Source: Candidatus Altimarinota bacterium (lineage in GTDB: Bacteria > Patescibacteriota > Gracilibacteria > UBA1369 > 2-02-FULL-48-14). From it: a stretch of 64,000 bases of DNA. The notes under the pieces were generated by a model. The model was not told the origin of the DNA. It did not search any database and saw only the letters and a program-made list of their open reading frames with translations. Every line of letters starts with the position of its first letter. Within the stretch, counting starts at the first letter, position 1. The DNA lies in NCBI GenBank assembly GCA_015485665.1, contig WFTC01000002.1, positions 1-64,000 on the forward strand, in the 5' to 3' direction. This document shows, in pieces, positions 16,335 through 25,231 of the stretch. Position numbers and translations under genes: made by a program.

Positions 16335-16820
16335 TCAATCCCTTAAGTTAATTTTTACATTACGCTCCTTGCCCATAATCATCTCTGTTTCCGGCTCGCA
16401 AGCACCTACTGTAAATTCACCATTTTCATGAGGAATTAAATAGTAAGCGCTATATTCCAAAGAACCTATATCAGGATCTTGTGGCATATCACCTATCAAA
16501 TTTAAATTCACGCAAGAATCCTGCACAGCTACGGCACTGCATTGAGCCTCTGAGCGGCATTGTCCAATCTCATAAGCTTTTTCAAATTCAAGATCAAAAT
16601 CATCAATTAAATCTCCCCCGCTGCGTAGATAATCTTGAACATCATCCAAAATTGAAGTTACGTCGCTAAAACGACGTGCATTTGACGCCACATTCAAACG
16701 TTGCTTAGGATTTAAGTTCACAATCACAGCCAAAACAGACAAAATGAAAATCAATAAAATCAAAGCCAATTCCGAAAAGCTGAAAGAATCTTGGGAAGAT
16801 GAAGTATCTCTTTTAAACAT
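16335..16820 (-). CDS. Pseudopilin-like single-span protein
   Basis: The 161-residue protein has the architecture of a type IV pseudopilin: a short N-terminal tail, a polar FSFSELALILL junction with the pilin-type glutamate, a hydrophobic helix (ILLIFILSVLAVIVNL), then an amphipathic helix containing ARRFSDVTSILDDVQDYL as in GspG/PilE-like proteins. The C-terminal domain has four cysteines that could form disulfides. The prepilin peptidase site is degenerate (Ser where the usual Gly precedes the cut). It lies 9 kb from the pilus operon and is divergent from the TPR membrane gene, whose C-terminal domain looks related. Confidence 0.6.
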   Translation of the reverse strand: MFKRDTSSSQDSFSFSELALILLIFILSVLAVIVNLNPKQRLNVASNARRFSDVTSILDDVQDYLRSGGDLIDDFDLEFEKAYEIGQCRSEAQCSAVAVQDSCVNLNLIGDMPQDPDIGSLEYSAYYLIPHENGEFTVGACEPETEMIMGKERNVKINLRD

Positions 16821-16966
16821 AAATAATATAAATCTCTAATTGTTTAGAGTGTATATGCAAAGCTCTCAATAATCATGCCAAAGTTCGGCTCTGGACTCAA
16901 ATGAGCTTTTTCTATAGTCTTAGAGCAAATAATATTTTTATAATGCAAAACGGCGAAATCAGCATA

Positions 16967-17767
16967 ATGGAGGCTTTAAATCAAATTCAGTCTTGGCTAA
17001 ACTCAAAGGAATTGGACAAGGCAATACAAGGATGTCAAGAAATTTTAGCCATTGAGCCGGATAACAGACGAGCGCTCGCTTTATTGAAACAAGCAAAAGA
17101 GGCACAACATGAAAAAAATATTCTTGAAAATTTATCAATGGAAAATCTATCCGTAGAAGAAGATAAAAAAGATAAGGCAGACAACAAAAATATAAATGAC
17201 GCAAAGAAAGAAGACTGTCATTTCTATACACCACCTCGCCCAAATAAAAGAAAACTGTTTCTTGCAATGCTAATACCGGCAATCATTGTAGTAGTGCTTG
17301 GCGGACTAATTATCAATTCAATAAATAATATAAAAAGAAATAAAATCTTAACAAATCAAAAGACTGAAGAAACAGATACAACTTCTGAAAAGCCGGATAC
17401 AACATATCTAAAAGAAAATGACCAAAGAGTTTCAGATCTGATTGAAATGTCAGATGTAATTGAAAATTATTTTCAAGAAAATGGTAAATATCCCGACTTA
17501 AATGAAGTGGAAGATTTACTTAAAGAAAAGCTGGGCAGAGTGCCCAAAGACCCTCGTCAAGGAGATAAAGACGCATCAGGGGATCCTTACGGTTACATGT
17601 ATGCGCTTTATTATTCCAAGAAAACAAAAAAAGATGCCTACATCTTATCCGCACTTTTCCAAGATAGCAAAGGAGAGGCTCATGCTTGGGCACAAGGAGC
17701 AAGCACTAAAAACTATACAGATTTTAGAGAGATAGATGCCCCTTATGTAATTTGGATTGGAAACTGA
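16967..17767 (+). CDS. TPR / transmembrane / pilin-like-domain protein
   Basis: Residues 1-45 form a TPR-like helical pair (IQSWLNSKELDKAIQGCQEI, then EPDNRRALALLKQA). After a charged linker, one membrane helix (FLAMLIPAIIVVVLGGLII, about residues 84-102) leads to an outer domain of about 150 residues. That domain resembles the globular part of pilin-like proteins: RVSDLIEMSDVIENYFQENG, KYPDLNEVEDLL, and VPKDPRQGDKDASGDPYGYMYALYY with the usual proline/glycine loop. In-frame ATGs exist at 16901 and 16943; the one at 16967 is preferred because a TATAAT at 16939-16944 would place transcription initiation after the earlier two. Its stop overlaps the dus start by one base. Confidence 0.6.
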   Translation: MEALNQIQSWLNSKELDKAIQGCQEILAIEPDNRRALALLKQAKEAQHEKNILENLSMENLSVEEDKKDKADNKNINDAKKEDCHFYTPPRPNKRKLFLAMLIPAIIVVVLGGLIINSINNIKRNKILTNQKTEETDTTSEKPDTTYLKENDQRVSDLIEMSDVIENYFQENGKYPDLNEVEDLLKEKLGRVPKDPRQGDKDASGDPYGYMYALYYSKKTKKDAYILSALFQDSKGEAHAWAQGASTKNYTDFREIDAPYVIWIGN

Positions 17768-18777
17768 TGCCTATTGATTGGAAAAACTTAAACAAACCTA
17801 TACTTGCGCTAGCTCCGATGGCAGGTTATACAGACACAGCTTATCGCAGGCTTATAAAAGGCATTGAACCTCGTGTAATTTGTTTCACAGAGTTTACAAG
17901 TGCAGATGGAATCGTATATGAAAGCCGCAACACCTTAAGTCAACTGGATTTCAATCCTAATGAAGAACGCCCTTTGGTGGCGCAAATTTTTGGGAAAAAA
18001 GAAGAACATTTCACTGCGGCAGCTAAAATCTTGGAAGAGATGGGCGTGGATGCCATTGACATAAACATGGGTTGCCCGGCAAGAAAAGTAATCAGCAGTG
18101 ACCATGGAAGCGCACTTTTAAAAAACCCAGCAAAAGCTGCAAAGATTGTGGAGGCAACAGTACGCGGAACAAGTTTGCCGGTATCTGTTAAAACAAGAAT
18201 AGGTATTGATGAACTGAATCTTCCTTGGTTCATTGAATTTTGTAAAGATATGGAAGCTGCAGGTGCTCAATTAATAAGCATTCACGGAAGATGCGCATCT
18301 CAAATGTACACAGGCTCGGCAAATTGGGAACCCATATATGAAGTCAAAAAAAATCTTAATATACCTGTGATTGGTAATGGAGACATAAAAAGCCTTGATG
18401 ATGCAATAAAAAAAATGGGTAATTTAGACGGTATCATGGTTGGCAGAGGCACAATGGGTAATCCTTGGCTTATGAGAGAGATTACAGCTCATTTTTTTGA
18501 TGAAAAATATAGCCCTCCCCTAACCTACTCTGAAAAACTTCCGACTTTATTACGTCACTGCGAACTGATGGTTGAAAGCAAAGGAGAAAAAAGAGGTATG
18601 AAAGAGATGCGCAAACATTTTGTTGGCTTTTTAAAAGGCTTTCGCAATGCACGTACTTACAGAAATGAAGTTGTACATATTGAAACACTGGCTCAAGCAA
18701 AAAAAGTTTTGCACAATATTGAAAAAGAAATTGGAAATGAACAGAGTAATAAAAGCGATTTTTTTGAAAATGAATAA
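17767..18777 (+). CDS. dusB: tRNA-dihydrouridine synthase (Dus family)
   Basis: Dus enzymes use FMN and NADPH to reduce uridines in the D-loop of tRNA. The 336-residue protein begins with the FMN-barrel strand KPILALAPMAGYTDTAYRRL, has the catalytic cysteine in DINMGCPARKV, then VKTRIGID, the SIHGR segment and the phosphate-binding GNGDIKS and GIMVGRGTMGNPW. The C-terminal helical domain contains MKEMRKHFVGFLKGF. The ATG at 17767 (TGATG with the preceding stop) is preferred over an upstream TTG at 17752. The B subtype is the usual bacterial one and is assigned by general resemblance. Confidence 0.9.
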   Translation: MPIDWKNLNKPILALAPMAGYTDTAYRRLIKGIEPRVICFTEFTSADGIVYESRNTLSQLDFNPNEERPLVAQIFGKKEEHFTAAAKILEEMGVDAIDINMGCPARKVISSDHGSALLKNPAKAAKIVEATVRGTSLPVSVKTRIGIDELNLPWFIEFCKDMEAAGAQLISIHGRCASQMYTGSANWEPIYEVKKNLNIPVIGNGDIKSLDDAIKKMGNLDGIMVGRGTMGNPWLMREITAHFFDEKYSPPLTYSEKLPTLLRHCELMVESKGEKRGMKEMRKHFVGFLKGFRNARTYRNEVVHIETLAQAKKVLHNIEKEIGNEQSNKSDFFENE

Positions 18778-18816
18778 TTCAGCTTTTTGTCAGATATTTT
18801 CATCTACAATCAAGGC

Positions 18817-20802
18817 ATGTCTCTCATACGATTATGCCAAACTCGTGAAACCCTGCCTCAAGAAATAGAACATTATTTCAATGCTCATCAATGGAGCGAA
18901 CATAAATGGACATGGAATAAAACGGGTCTATATGCCATTCCGACACCTGATAAATTATTTACCGGTGCACGCATATTGAAAACACAATTTCAAAGTGGAA
19001 AACAAGCTGTTTATTGGTTAAAACACCGGCGCAGTACTTTATTCCCATTAAAGCGTTACAAACAATTTGAAGATAGAGATCACAAACTGAAACTGTATCC
19101 ATGTGATTATTTAATAAAAGCAATTGAAGACAATGATCAAATTGAATTTTTGATTCGCCCAATAAAAGCACGTACACGGGACCGCATGAGAAAATGGGCT
19201 CAATCCGCAAGCTTTCATCCTAAAGCTTTTTGGGATAATTTTGAAAGTCGCAAATGGCATAAAAGAGCATTTAGAAACTTCATAGGAAGGATCTGGCGCT
19301 CATTAAGACAAAAAGTTCCATCTACTCAACATGATCCTAAACAATCTACACAGCATGATCGTGAAGGACCAATAGAAGCCATTTTAGATAAACTTTCACG
19401 CCCTCTATTTCTTGTGGAAATACGTGCAAATCGTCCATTTCACAACTATAGTCAATGCTTTAACTTGCCTCATCTGGGTGAAATTATATGGAGTAAGAAA
19501 AAGCATGAACTTGTATTGAGCAGTGAAGAATTGGCAACCTTACTAAGTCCACCCTCCCCTTCTTTTATGAAAAAAATCTCAAGCGAAGCATGTGCATGGC
19601 TGCCAGGAGATACTTATATTCCACAAAAAGATCGAATGAAACATCTTCATATCGTAGGAAAAACAGGAATGGGTAAGTCAAGCGCAATTCTTGAAATTTT
19701 CAAAAAAGATCTAAATAGCTTTCCACAAATAATGATAATTGATCCGCACGGAGATCTGATTGAAAAAGCTCGCCTGCTTGTTCCCAGCACTCATAAAATA
19801 ATTGTTTTAGATCCAAGCGAAAGAGAATATCCTTTGGCACTGAATCCATTGGAATACAAAAACGAAGATTCACTGGAAAATATCAGTTCCGGACTTTTAG
19901 AAATGTTTTTTGCCCTTTCCAAAGGAAGTTGGGGACCTCGCTTGGAATATCTGCTAAGAAACACGCTTCTGACTCTTTTGCAATGTAAAAATACAACACT
20001 TTTGGATATACCCCTGCTTTTAACTCAAAAGCATCATTGTCACAACTGGGCACTTGAAGCAAAAGATCCTGAGTTACAACGTTTCTGGCAAGAAGAATTC
20101 CTTAATCTGGATATAAGGCAAAGGCAGGAAATGATTGCGCCAATTCTTAATAAAGTCGGTCCTCTCTTTAGCACTCCTTTACTGAGGAACATATTCGGAC
20201 AAGCTCATGCAAAATTTAACTTTGACGAAATTTTAAAAGAACCTGTAGTGATCTTAGTGCCTCTAAGCAAGTCTAAATTGGGTGAAGATGCTTCTCGCTT
20301 ACTTGGAATGACTTTAATTTCATTGCTGCACTCCACTCTTCTTAGAAGAAATACAGCCACACCGCTTGCTCTCACAATAGATGAATTTCAAAACTATGCC
20401 ACTCCGACTTTAATGACTATGCTTTCGGAATCAAGAAAATTCGGATTGGCACTGAGCTTGGCTCACCAATATCTGAAACAAGTACCAAGTCCCATCATGG
20501 ATGCGATACTGGGAAATGTAGGCTCGCACATGGTTTTCAGAAGCGCCTTTGAAGATGCAGAGCTTTTATCTCAATTACTGCAAGTAAAAGCTGATGATGT
20601 AATGAACTTGCCTGTCTTAAATGCATATATGAAAATATTAAAAAATGGAGAAACCACATCAACTTTCCGGCACCAAGTAACTCTTCTTAAACCTTTAAAG
20701 CAAAGAGCAAAAATTCAGATGCGGTTTGGAAGACCGCGCAGGCTTGTTGAAGCCAAACTTAAAGAAAGGTATACTAAACGCAGACTTTCACCACGCACAT
20801 GA
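18817..20802 (+). CDS. VirD4/HerA-like P-loop ATPase (T4SS coupling-type)
   Basis: This 661-residue protein has a divergent N-terminal region of about 270 residues and a C-terminal motor. Motifs are Walker A IVGKTGMGKSS (near residue 288), Walker B-like IMIIDPHGD, and a second acidic site TIDEFQNYATPTLMTMLSES followed by ALSLAHQYL, as in the DUF87/TraD/VirD4 group. Such ATPases drive DNA or protein through membranes. No N-terminal membrane helix is evident, unlike classical VirD4. The ATG at 18817 is preferred to a TTG at 18787. It overlaps the first pilin-like gene by four bases, so it is translated with the array downstream. No relaxase or VirB4 is in the window. Confidence 0.8.
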   Translation: MSLIRLCQTRETLPQEIEHYFNAHQWSEHKWTWNKTGLYAIPTPDKLFTGARILKTQFQSGKQAVYWLKHRRSTLFPLKRYKQFEDRDHKLKLYPCDYLIKAIEDNDQIEFLIRPIKARTRDRMRKWAQSASFHPKAFWDNFESRKWHKRAFRNFIGRIWRSLRQKVPSTQHDPKQSTQHDREGPIEAILDKLSRPLFLVEIRANRPFHNYSQCFNLPHLGEIIWSKKKHELVLSSEELATLLSPPSPSFMKKISSEACAWLPGDTYIPQKDRMKHLHIVGKTGMGKSSAILEIFKKDLNSFPQIMIIDPHGDLIEKARLLVPSTHKIIVLDPSEREYPLALNPLEYKNEDSLENISSGLLEMFFALSKGSWGPRLEYLLRNTLLTLLQCKNTTLLDIPLLLTQKHHCHNWALEAKDPELQRFWQEEFLNLDIRQRQEMIAPILNKVGPLFSTPLLRNIFGQAHAKFNFDEILKEPVVILVPLSKSKLGEDASRLLGMTLISLLHSTLLRRNTATPLALTIDEFQNYATPTLMTMLSESRKFGLALSLAHQYLKQVPSPIMDAILGNVGSHMVFRSAFEDAELLSQLLQVKADDVMNLPVLNAYMKILKNGETTSTFRHQVTLLKPLKQRAKIQMRFGRPRRLVEAKLKERYTKRRLSPRT

Positions 20803-21236
20803 GATTAAAATTGATTATTCTCACATTCAGCACTTTTTTTATACTGTTATCATCTCCTTTGAGCAGGGCGAATGATAAAGATTTTTCAAACTTCAATGTA
20901 AGAGAAATTTTCATTGAAGATGAAGGTGATCAAAATAGTATGGAAGATGACATAAGTGTTACAGACAATCTGATTACTCAAGCTCAAGAAAATGAAAATA
21001 TTGATTCCCCCATCATGGCTTTTATTCTGAGAATCATAAATATACTTTCACTTCTTGTTGGCACCTTTGCCTTCATTATGATTTTGATTGGCGGATTTAT
21101 CTTCACAATGTCAGGTGGAGATGAAGCAAAAGTAGATAAAGGAAAGGCAATAATTGCTCAGTCAATTGTCGGACTTGTCTTTGCCTTCATGTCATACACC
21201 ATTGTTCTGTTTGTACAATCTTTTCTATACAATTAA
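20799..21236 (+). CDS. T4SS-pilin-like membrane protein, module 1
   Basis: A signal peptide (MRLKLIILTFSTFFILLSS, cleavage near SRAND) precedes an acidic linker and a two-helix membrane hairpin. Helix 1 is about residues 80-104 (LSLLVGTFAFIMILIGGFIF), the cytoplasmic turn is MSGGDEAKVDKGK, and helix 2 is IVGLVFAFMSYTIVLFV. This layout matches the CPR-type T4SS pilin / VirB2-TrbC group, in which such subunits form pili or membrane channels. It overlaps the ATPase stop by four bases and abuts the next gene with no gap (TAA-ATG). Confidence 0.75.
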   Translation: MRLKLIILTFSTFFILLSSPLSRANDKDFSNFNVREIFIEDEGDQNSMEDDISVTDNLITQAQENENIDSPIMAFILRIINILSLLVGTFAFIMILIGGFIFTMSGGDEAKVDKGKAIIAQSIVGLVFAFMSYTIVLFVQSFLYN

Positions 21237-22085
21237 ATGAATAAAATTTCAGGCATTATTACGGTTTTAATACTTACAGTGAGTTTCCTGCCACACTTGG
21301 CTTTTGCAGAAAATGATTATGAGAGCATAAATGTAAGTAATGCAGGTGGCGTATATGGAGAAAATCAAGTCTCACCTATTTATACATGTCAATTCAATGG
21401 AGTACAATCTGTAGAATATTCTCAAAATGATGAAGATGATCCAAATGCAGATGCAGACTTAAATGAAGAAACAGCACTGGTACAATCAACCGCTGAAGCA
21501 TTTGAATCTGCTTTTACTGCAAATTTAAGTGATGAAAATGGAAATCGTTGCGGTGAAACAACTCATCCAACCACCGGTGCTCTGGAGCAGGCGGATTGTG
21601 CTGTGGAAGGAAAAGTTGTAACTGTAATTGGAGAATCTTTTGCAGGCACAACAAAACTGGGAGATGAAGCAAAAGTGGTAGATGTATATAGAGATGTTTG
21701 CTGCATGGTTATTGAAAGCTCAACAAATGCAGATGGTGAAACAGTGTATCAATGTAAAAATCAATACACACTTTATTATCCTGAAGATCAAGGCTGTCAA
21801 AATAAAGACAGTATTTATTGTGAAAAACGACAATGGATTATTGGAGATTCCGGTGCCAGCATTATTAAAATATACGTGAAGCAAATTTATATCTGGGCTG
21901 CCGGAATTATAGGTTTTGTTGCTGTGACAACAATTGTTTTAAATGGCATACGCATTTCAGTATCAGGTGTAAGCGGAGATATTACTCAAGCAAAAGATCG
22001 CATAATTCAAGCCATTTCAGGTTTGGTACTGCTTTTCTTGTCAGGATTGATTCTTTACACAATAAATCCAAGCTTCTTTAGTTAA
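21237..22085 (+). CDS. T4SS-pilin-like protein with large extracytoplasmic domain, module 2
   Basis: The 282-residue protein has a signal peptide (ending near AFAEND), an extracytoplasmic domain of about 190 residues with about nine cysteines (for example VCCMVIES), and a C-terminal two-helix hairpin. The hairpin reads YIWAAGIIGFVAVTTIVL, a cytoplasmic SGVSGDITQAKDR turn, and ISGLVLLFLSGLILYTI. The turn and second helix align with those of its neighbours. The cysteine-rich domain may be a surface-exposed, disulfide-stabilised tip or adaptor. The stop overlaps the next start by one base (TAATG). Confidence 0.7.
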   Translation: MNKISGIITVLILTVSFLPHLAFAENDYESINVSNAGGVYGENQVSPIYTCQFNGVQSVEYSQNDEDDPNADADLNEETALVQSTAEAFESAFTANLSDENGNRCGETTHPTTGALEQADCAVEGKVVTVIGESFAGTTKLGDEAKVVDVYRDVCCMVIESSTNADGETVYQCKNQYTLYYPEDQGCQNKDSIYCEKRQWIIGDSGASIIKIYVKQIYIWAAGIIGFVAVTTIVLNGIRISVSGVSGDITQAKDRIIQAISGLVLLFLSGLILYTINPSFFS

Positions 22086-22912
22086 TGAAAAAATTATTCA
22101 TCATAGCCACACTGATTCTAATGTTTGTACCATTAAGTGTACTGGCATCAGCAAATGAAAGTACAGCTCCATACATTCCGAAACCTGATTTTCTTCCAGG
22201 ACCTGAATCTCAAAGTGAGAGCTTATCCGGAGCACAAACTCAAGAATATATTTTGAACTCAAGCGTACCTGATGTAATAAAAATGCTTCTCGGTCTTTTT
22301 GGAATTGGAGCCTTTCTTTCAATTATGATTTCCGCCATAAACATGCTAATTGCATGGGGTAATGAAGATAAAGTAACTCAAGCAAAAAAAAATCTGCAAT
22401 TTTCACTGCTTGGACTGGCAATAAGTATTTTTGCCTATGCAATGGTGGCAATCATTGTCTCATTGGCGCTACCCAGAGAAAGTTCTGCAAAATCAAGAAA
22501 TTTGATAAATTACATTGTTCCAAGCGTACAAGCTGCGGATGAAAATTTGGATATTCTTTTACCTAGCCAGTATGAATTCATTGAATCTCAAGGCGAAGAA
22601 TCCGGACGCAATACGGCACTGGTCTCAGGAGATTTAATAAGCGAAGTAATTCCATCAATTGTTGTAAATATTATGTTTGCTGCATCATTCTTAATTTTCA
22701 TCGGCTTTATGTATGGCGGTATATTAATGATATATGGTCGTGGAAATGAAGATCAAGTAACAAAAGCAAAAAATATTATTATTTATTCCGCCATCGCACT
22801 GGTACTGATGGGCTTTGCTTATGCAATAGTCTACGGATTGATGAGCATTGATTTCTCCCAAAATACAAACAGTAACGCAGATGATGTATACGTTAACACA
22901 AGCAATGAATAG
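22085..22912 (+). CDS. T4SS-pilin-like protein with two tandem modules (3 and 4)
   Basis: After a signal peptide (MKKLFIIATLILMFVPLSVL, ending ASA) this 275-residue protein carries two copies of the same hairpin module. The first has FGIGAFLSIMISAINML, the turn WGNEDKVTQAKKN and LLGLAISIFAYAMVAIIV. The second has IMFAASFLIFIGFMYGG, the turn GRGNEDQVTKAKN and IALVLMGFAYAIVYGLM. The turns GNEDKVTQAK and GNEDQVTKAK are nearly identical, so this is an internal duplication. Its stop overlaps the following gene by eight bases. Confidence 0.75.
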   Translation: MKKLFIIATLILMFVPLSVLASANESTAPYIPKPDFLPGPESQSESLSGAQTQEYILNSSVPDVIKMLLGLFGIGAFLSIMISAINMLIAWGNEDKVTQAKKNLQFSLLGLAISIFAYAMVAIIVSLALPRESSAKSRNLINYIVPSVQAADENLDILLPSQYEFIESQGEESGRNTALVSGDLISEVIPSIVVNIMFAASFLIFIGFMYGGILMIYGRGNEDQVTKAKNIIIYSAIALVLMGFAYAIVYGLMSIDFSQNTNSNADDVYVNTSNE

Positions 22913-23330
22913 AAAATATTTTATTTTAACAATTTTAATCGCCTGCACCACATTCTTCGCAATTCCGGAAATTGGACAAGCTTTAATGCTGGATGAAGGC
23001 TTGCGCCCAGACAACCTGCCAAGCTATGAATTTGATTCAATTCAAACAAGCAGTGAAGACAATCCAGAAAGCTTGGCTACTCAAGGGATCATACTCTTTA
23101 TTGGCAATATTGTAAGTCAAGTACTGCTATTTGCAGCTGCCATATCCATTATTTTTATTATTGTGGCGGGTGGAACTTACATATTCGCATTTGGAGACGA
23201 CACAAAAATAGATAAAGGCAAACGAGGATTACTATGGGCACTCATAGGTCTTGTAATAATCATGCTTTCATATGCCATAGTACGAGGCGTAATTTCCATA
23301 ATCCTTCAAGTGGACGTAAATGTATCTTAA
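22905..23330 (+). CDS. T4SS-pilin-like membrane protein, module 5
   Basis: This 141-residue protein repeats the array design: a signal peptide (RKYFILTILIACTTFFA), an acidic linker, helix 1 (LLFAAAISIIFIIVAGGTYI), the turn FGDDTKIDKGKRG and helix 2 (LIGLVIIMLSYAIVRGVI). Its turn is closest to module 1 (GGDEAKVDKGK), so the outer members of the array may be the older pair. The frame is open upstream to 22848, but the ATG at 22905, eight bases before the previous stop, starts a proper signal sequence and is preferred. Confidence 0.75.
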   Translation: MNRKYFILTILIACTTFFAIPEIGQALMLDEGLRPDNLPSYEFDSIQTSSEDNPESLATQGIILFIGNIVSQVLLFAAAISIIFIIVAGGTYIFAFGDDTKIDKGKRGLLWALIGLVIIMLSYAIVRGVISIILQVDVNVS

Positions 23331-23372
23331 AGCTATAATAAAAACAGATCCTACACTCAAACCACCCAATTT

Positions 23373-23729
23373 ATGAAAGCCTTATTTGCCGCTATATCTT
23401 TATCTTCCGTTTTTTTGACAGCTTGCACGCAAGCAGTAAACGTTCAAGCTGAGAAAGCGGCTCGTACTATGGCAGAGGTATCATGCTTAATTTTTGATGA
23501 TTCTGTTACTTTTGAAGAAATACCTGATCAAAGCAATGAAATCATCACAAAATATGGATGGGAAAATTCTATTGCAATAGATGATTATTTAGCAGAAATA
23601 AAAGGAAGTGAAGAACAAAATGAAGTTTCCGTACTGCTACGACAATACCTTGAAGAAACATGCGGAGAACAACTTGAAGCAGGAGGTCTTAGTGCGGCAG
23701 AGCTTGCAGAAGCAATTGTACTTGAATAA
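23373..23729 (+). CDS. Small lipoprotein, unknown
   Basis: The 118-residue protein has a lipoprotein signal (ALFAAISLSSVFLTAC, cysteine at residue 18) and an acidic, helical mature domain of about 100 residues with two further cysteines. I do not recognise the domain. A TATAAT just upstream (in the AAAGCTATAATAAAA stretch after 23329) suggests its own promoter. It lies between the pilin array and metG. Confidence 0.65.
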   Translation: MKALFAAISLSSVFLTACTQAVNVQAEKAARTMAEVSCLIFDDSVTFEEIPDQSNEIITKYGWENSIAIDDYLAEIKGSEEQNEVSVLLRQYLEETCGEQLEAGGLSAAELAEAIVLE

Positions 23730-23758
23730 TTTTGCACTTACAGAAATATGACTCTCAA

Positions 23759-25213
23759 TTATTCCCTCTCCAAAAGAGGAGGAAATAATGGATCACCCAA
23801 AATAATTTCCTCAGATGCCACTTGATTTAAAATCTTCTCAGCGGCAAGTGGAATTACCGGCCTCAACATTTCACCTATTGCTCTACATACACTAATCAAA
23901 CTGCCTAAAACCTCTTCAAGTCTTTTTTTATCTTCTTTTTTTGCAAGAAGCCAAGGTTTATTTATTTCAACATAAGAATTCCCTTCTCTAGCAAGTTCAA
24001 TCATGGATTCAAGCGCCTGACGAATTTGAAAATTCTGCATTTTTTCATGATATTCCCCCCAAGCCATATCAATGGCTTCATCAAAGTCTTCACCTTTCAA
24101 AGCAACTCCGTTTAAATATTTCTTATTCATGCTGAGAACTCTGCGAATCAAATTTCCAATTGTATTTTGTAGTTCATCTTTATATAAAATTTCAAAACGA
24201 TCATAACTGAAATCTCCATCATCATCTGAAGGAATCTCTCTTAACAAATAATAACGAAGAGCATCTTGACCATAATCTTTTAAAAGTTCATTTGGCGATA
24301 CAACATTACCAAGACTCTTACTCATTTTATGACCATTTGAAGTCACAAAACCGTGAACATAAATAGCCTTAGGCAAAGGCAATCTAGCAGCCATAAGCAT
24401 TGCAGGCCAATAAGCGGCATGAAAACGTACTATATCCTTACCTATCAAATGAACATCAGCCGGCCAAAAATAAGCAACTTTGGGATCATCATCCGCATAA
24501 CCAAGTGCGGTTAAATAATTGGAAAGAGCATCACACCACACATACATTACCTGATCCTCATGAGATGGCACCTCAATACCCCAAGGTAATACACTCTTCG
24601 GTCTCGAAAAACTCACATCTTTCAGCCCTTCCCTCAAAAAAGAAAGAAACTCTTTTTTTCTGGATGAAGGTAAAATAAGCAACTCATCCGATTCAACCAA
24701 TCTACGAATTTCATCGCCATAATCTGAAAGTTTAAAAAAAATATTCTTTTCCTTTAGCTCTTCAGGAGGACTTTTATGATGAGGGCATAAAGATTCAATC
24801 AAATCTTTTTCAAGCAAAAAGGCTTCACAACCTGAGCAATACAATCCTTCATATTCTTTTTCATAAAATTTCCCTGCCTCATCAATCATTTTCCATAATT
24901 TGCGAGCACCTCGCTTATGCAGATCATCGGTAGTACGGATAAAAATATCATGAGCTAAACCTAAAGTTTTAGCAATGTCTCTAAAGAGCTGTGCATTTTC
25001 ATCTGCAAGCTCTTGAGGTGAAATACCACGTTCCTGCGCTTTTTTATGCATTTTCGTACCATGCTCATCCATTCCTATCAAAAATTGAACATCCTTACCC
25101 TGACTGCGAGCATAGCGTGTCAAACAATCACCTTGCACCAATTCTAAAGCATGACCCATATGAGGTCCCGCATTTGCATAAGCAATGGCATTGGTAAAAT
25201 AAAACTTATTCAC
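23759..25213 (-). CDS. metG: Methionyl-tRNA synthetase
   Basis: MetG charges tRNA-Met for initiation and elongation. The 484-residue enzyme starts with FTNAIAYANAGPHMGHALE, containing the HIGH-type motif. A zinc-knuckle region follows (LYCSGCEAFL at about residue 125 and SLCPHH later), and the KMSKS signature GHKMSKSLGNVV is at about residue 296. The anticodon-binding helical domain completes it. The usual C-terminal dimerisation extension is absent, so it is probably the monomeric short form. The pilus genes immediately upstream on the same strand end 18 bases before its start and may read into it. Confidence 0.95.
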   Translation of the reverse strand: MNKFYFTNAIAYANAGPHMGHALELVQGDCLTRYARSQGKDVQFLIGMDEHGTKMHKKAQERGISPQELADENAQLFRDIAKTLGLAHDIFIRTTDDLHKRGARKLWKMIDEAGKFYEKEYEGLYCSGCEAFLLEKDLIESLCPHHKSPPEELKEKNIFFKLSDYGDEIRRLVESDELLILPSSRKKEFLSFLREGLKDVSFSRPKSVLPWGIEVPSHEDQVMYVWCDALSNYLTALGYADDDPKVAYFWPADVHLIGKDIVRFHAAYWPAMLMAARLPLPKAIYVHGFVTSNGHKMSKSLGNVVSPNELLKDYGQDALRYYLLREIPSDDDGDFSYDRFEILYKDELQNTIGNLIRRVLSMNKKYLNGVALKGEDFDEAIDMAWGEYHEKMQNFQIRQALESMIELAREGNSYVEINKPWLLAKKEDKKRLEEVLGSLISVCRAIGEMLRPVIPLAAEKILNQVASEEIILGDPLFPPLLERE

Positions 25214-25231
25214 TTTCAGAGCTTACTCAAT

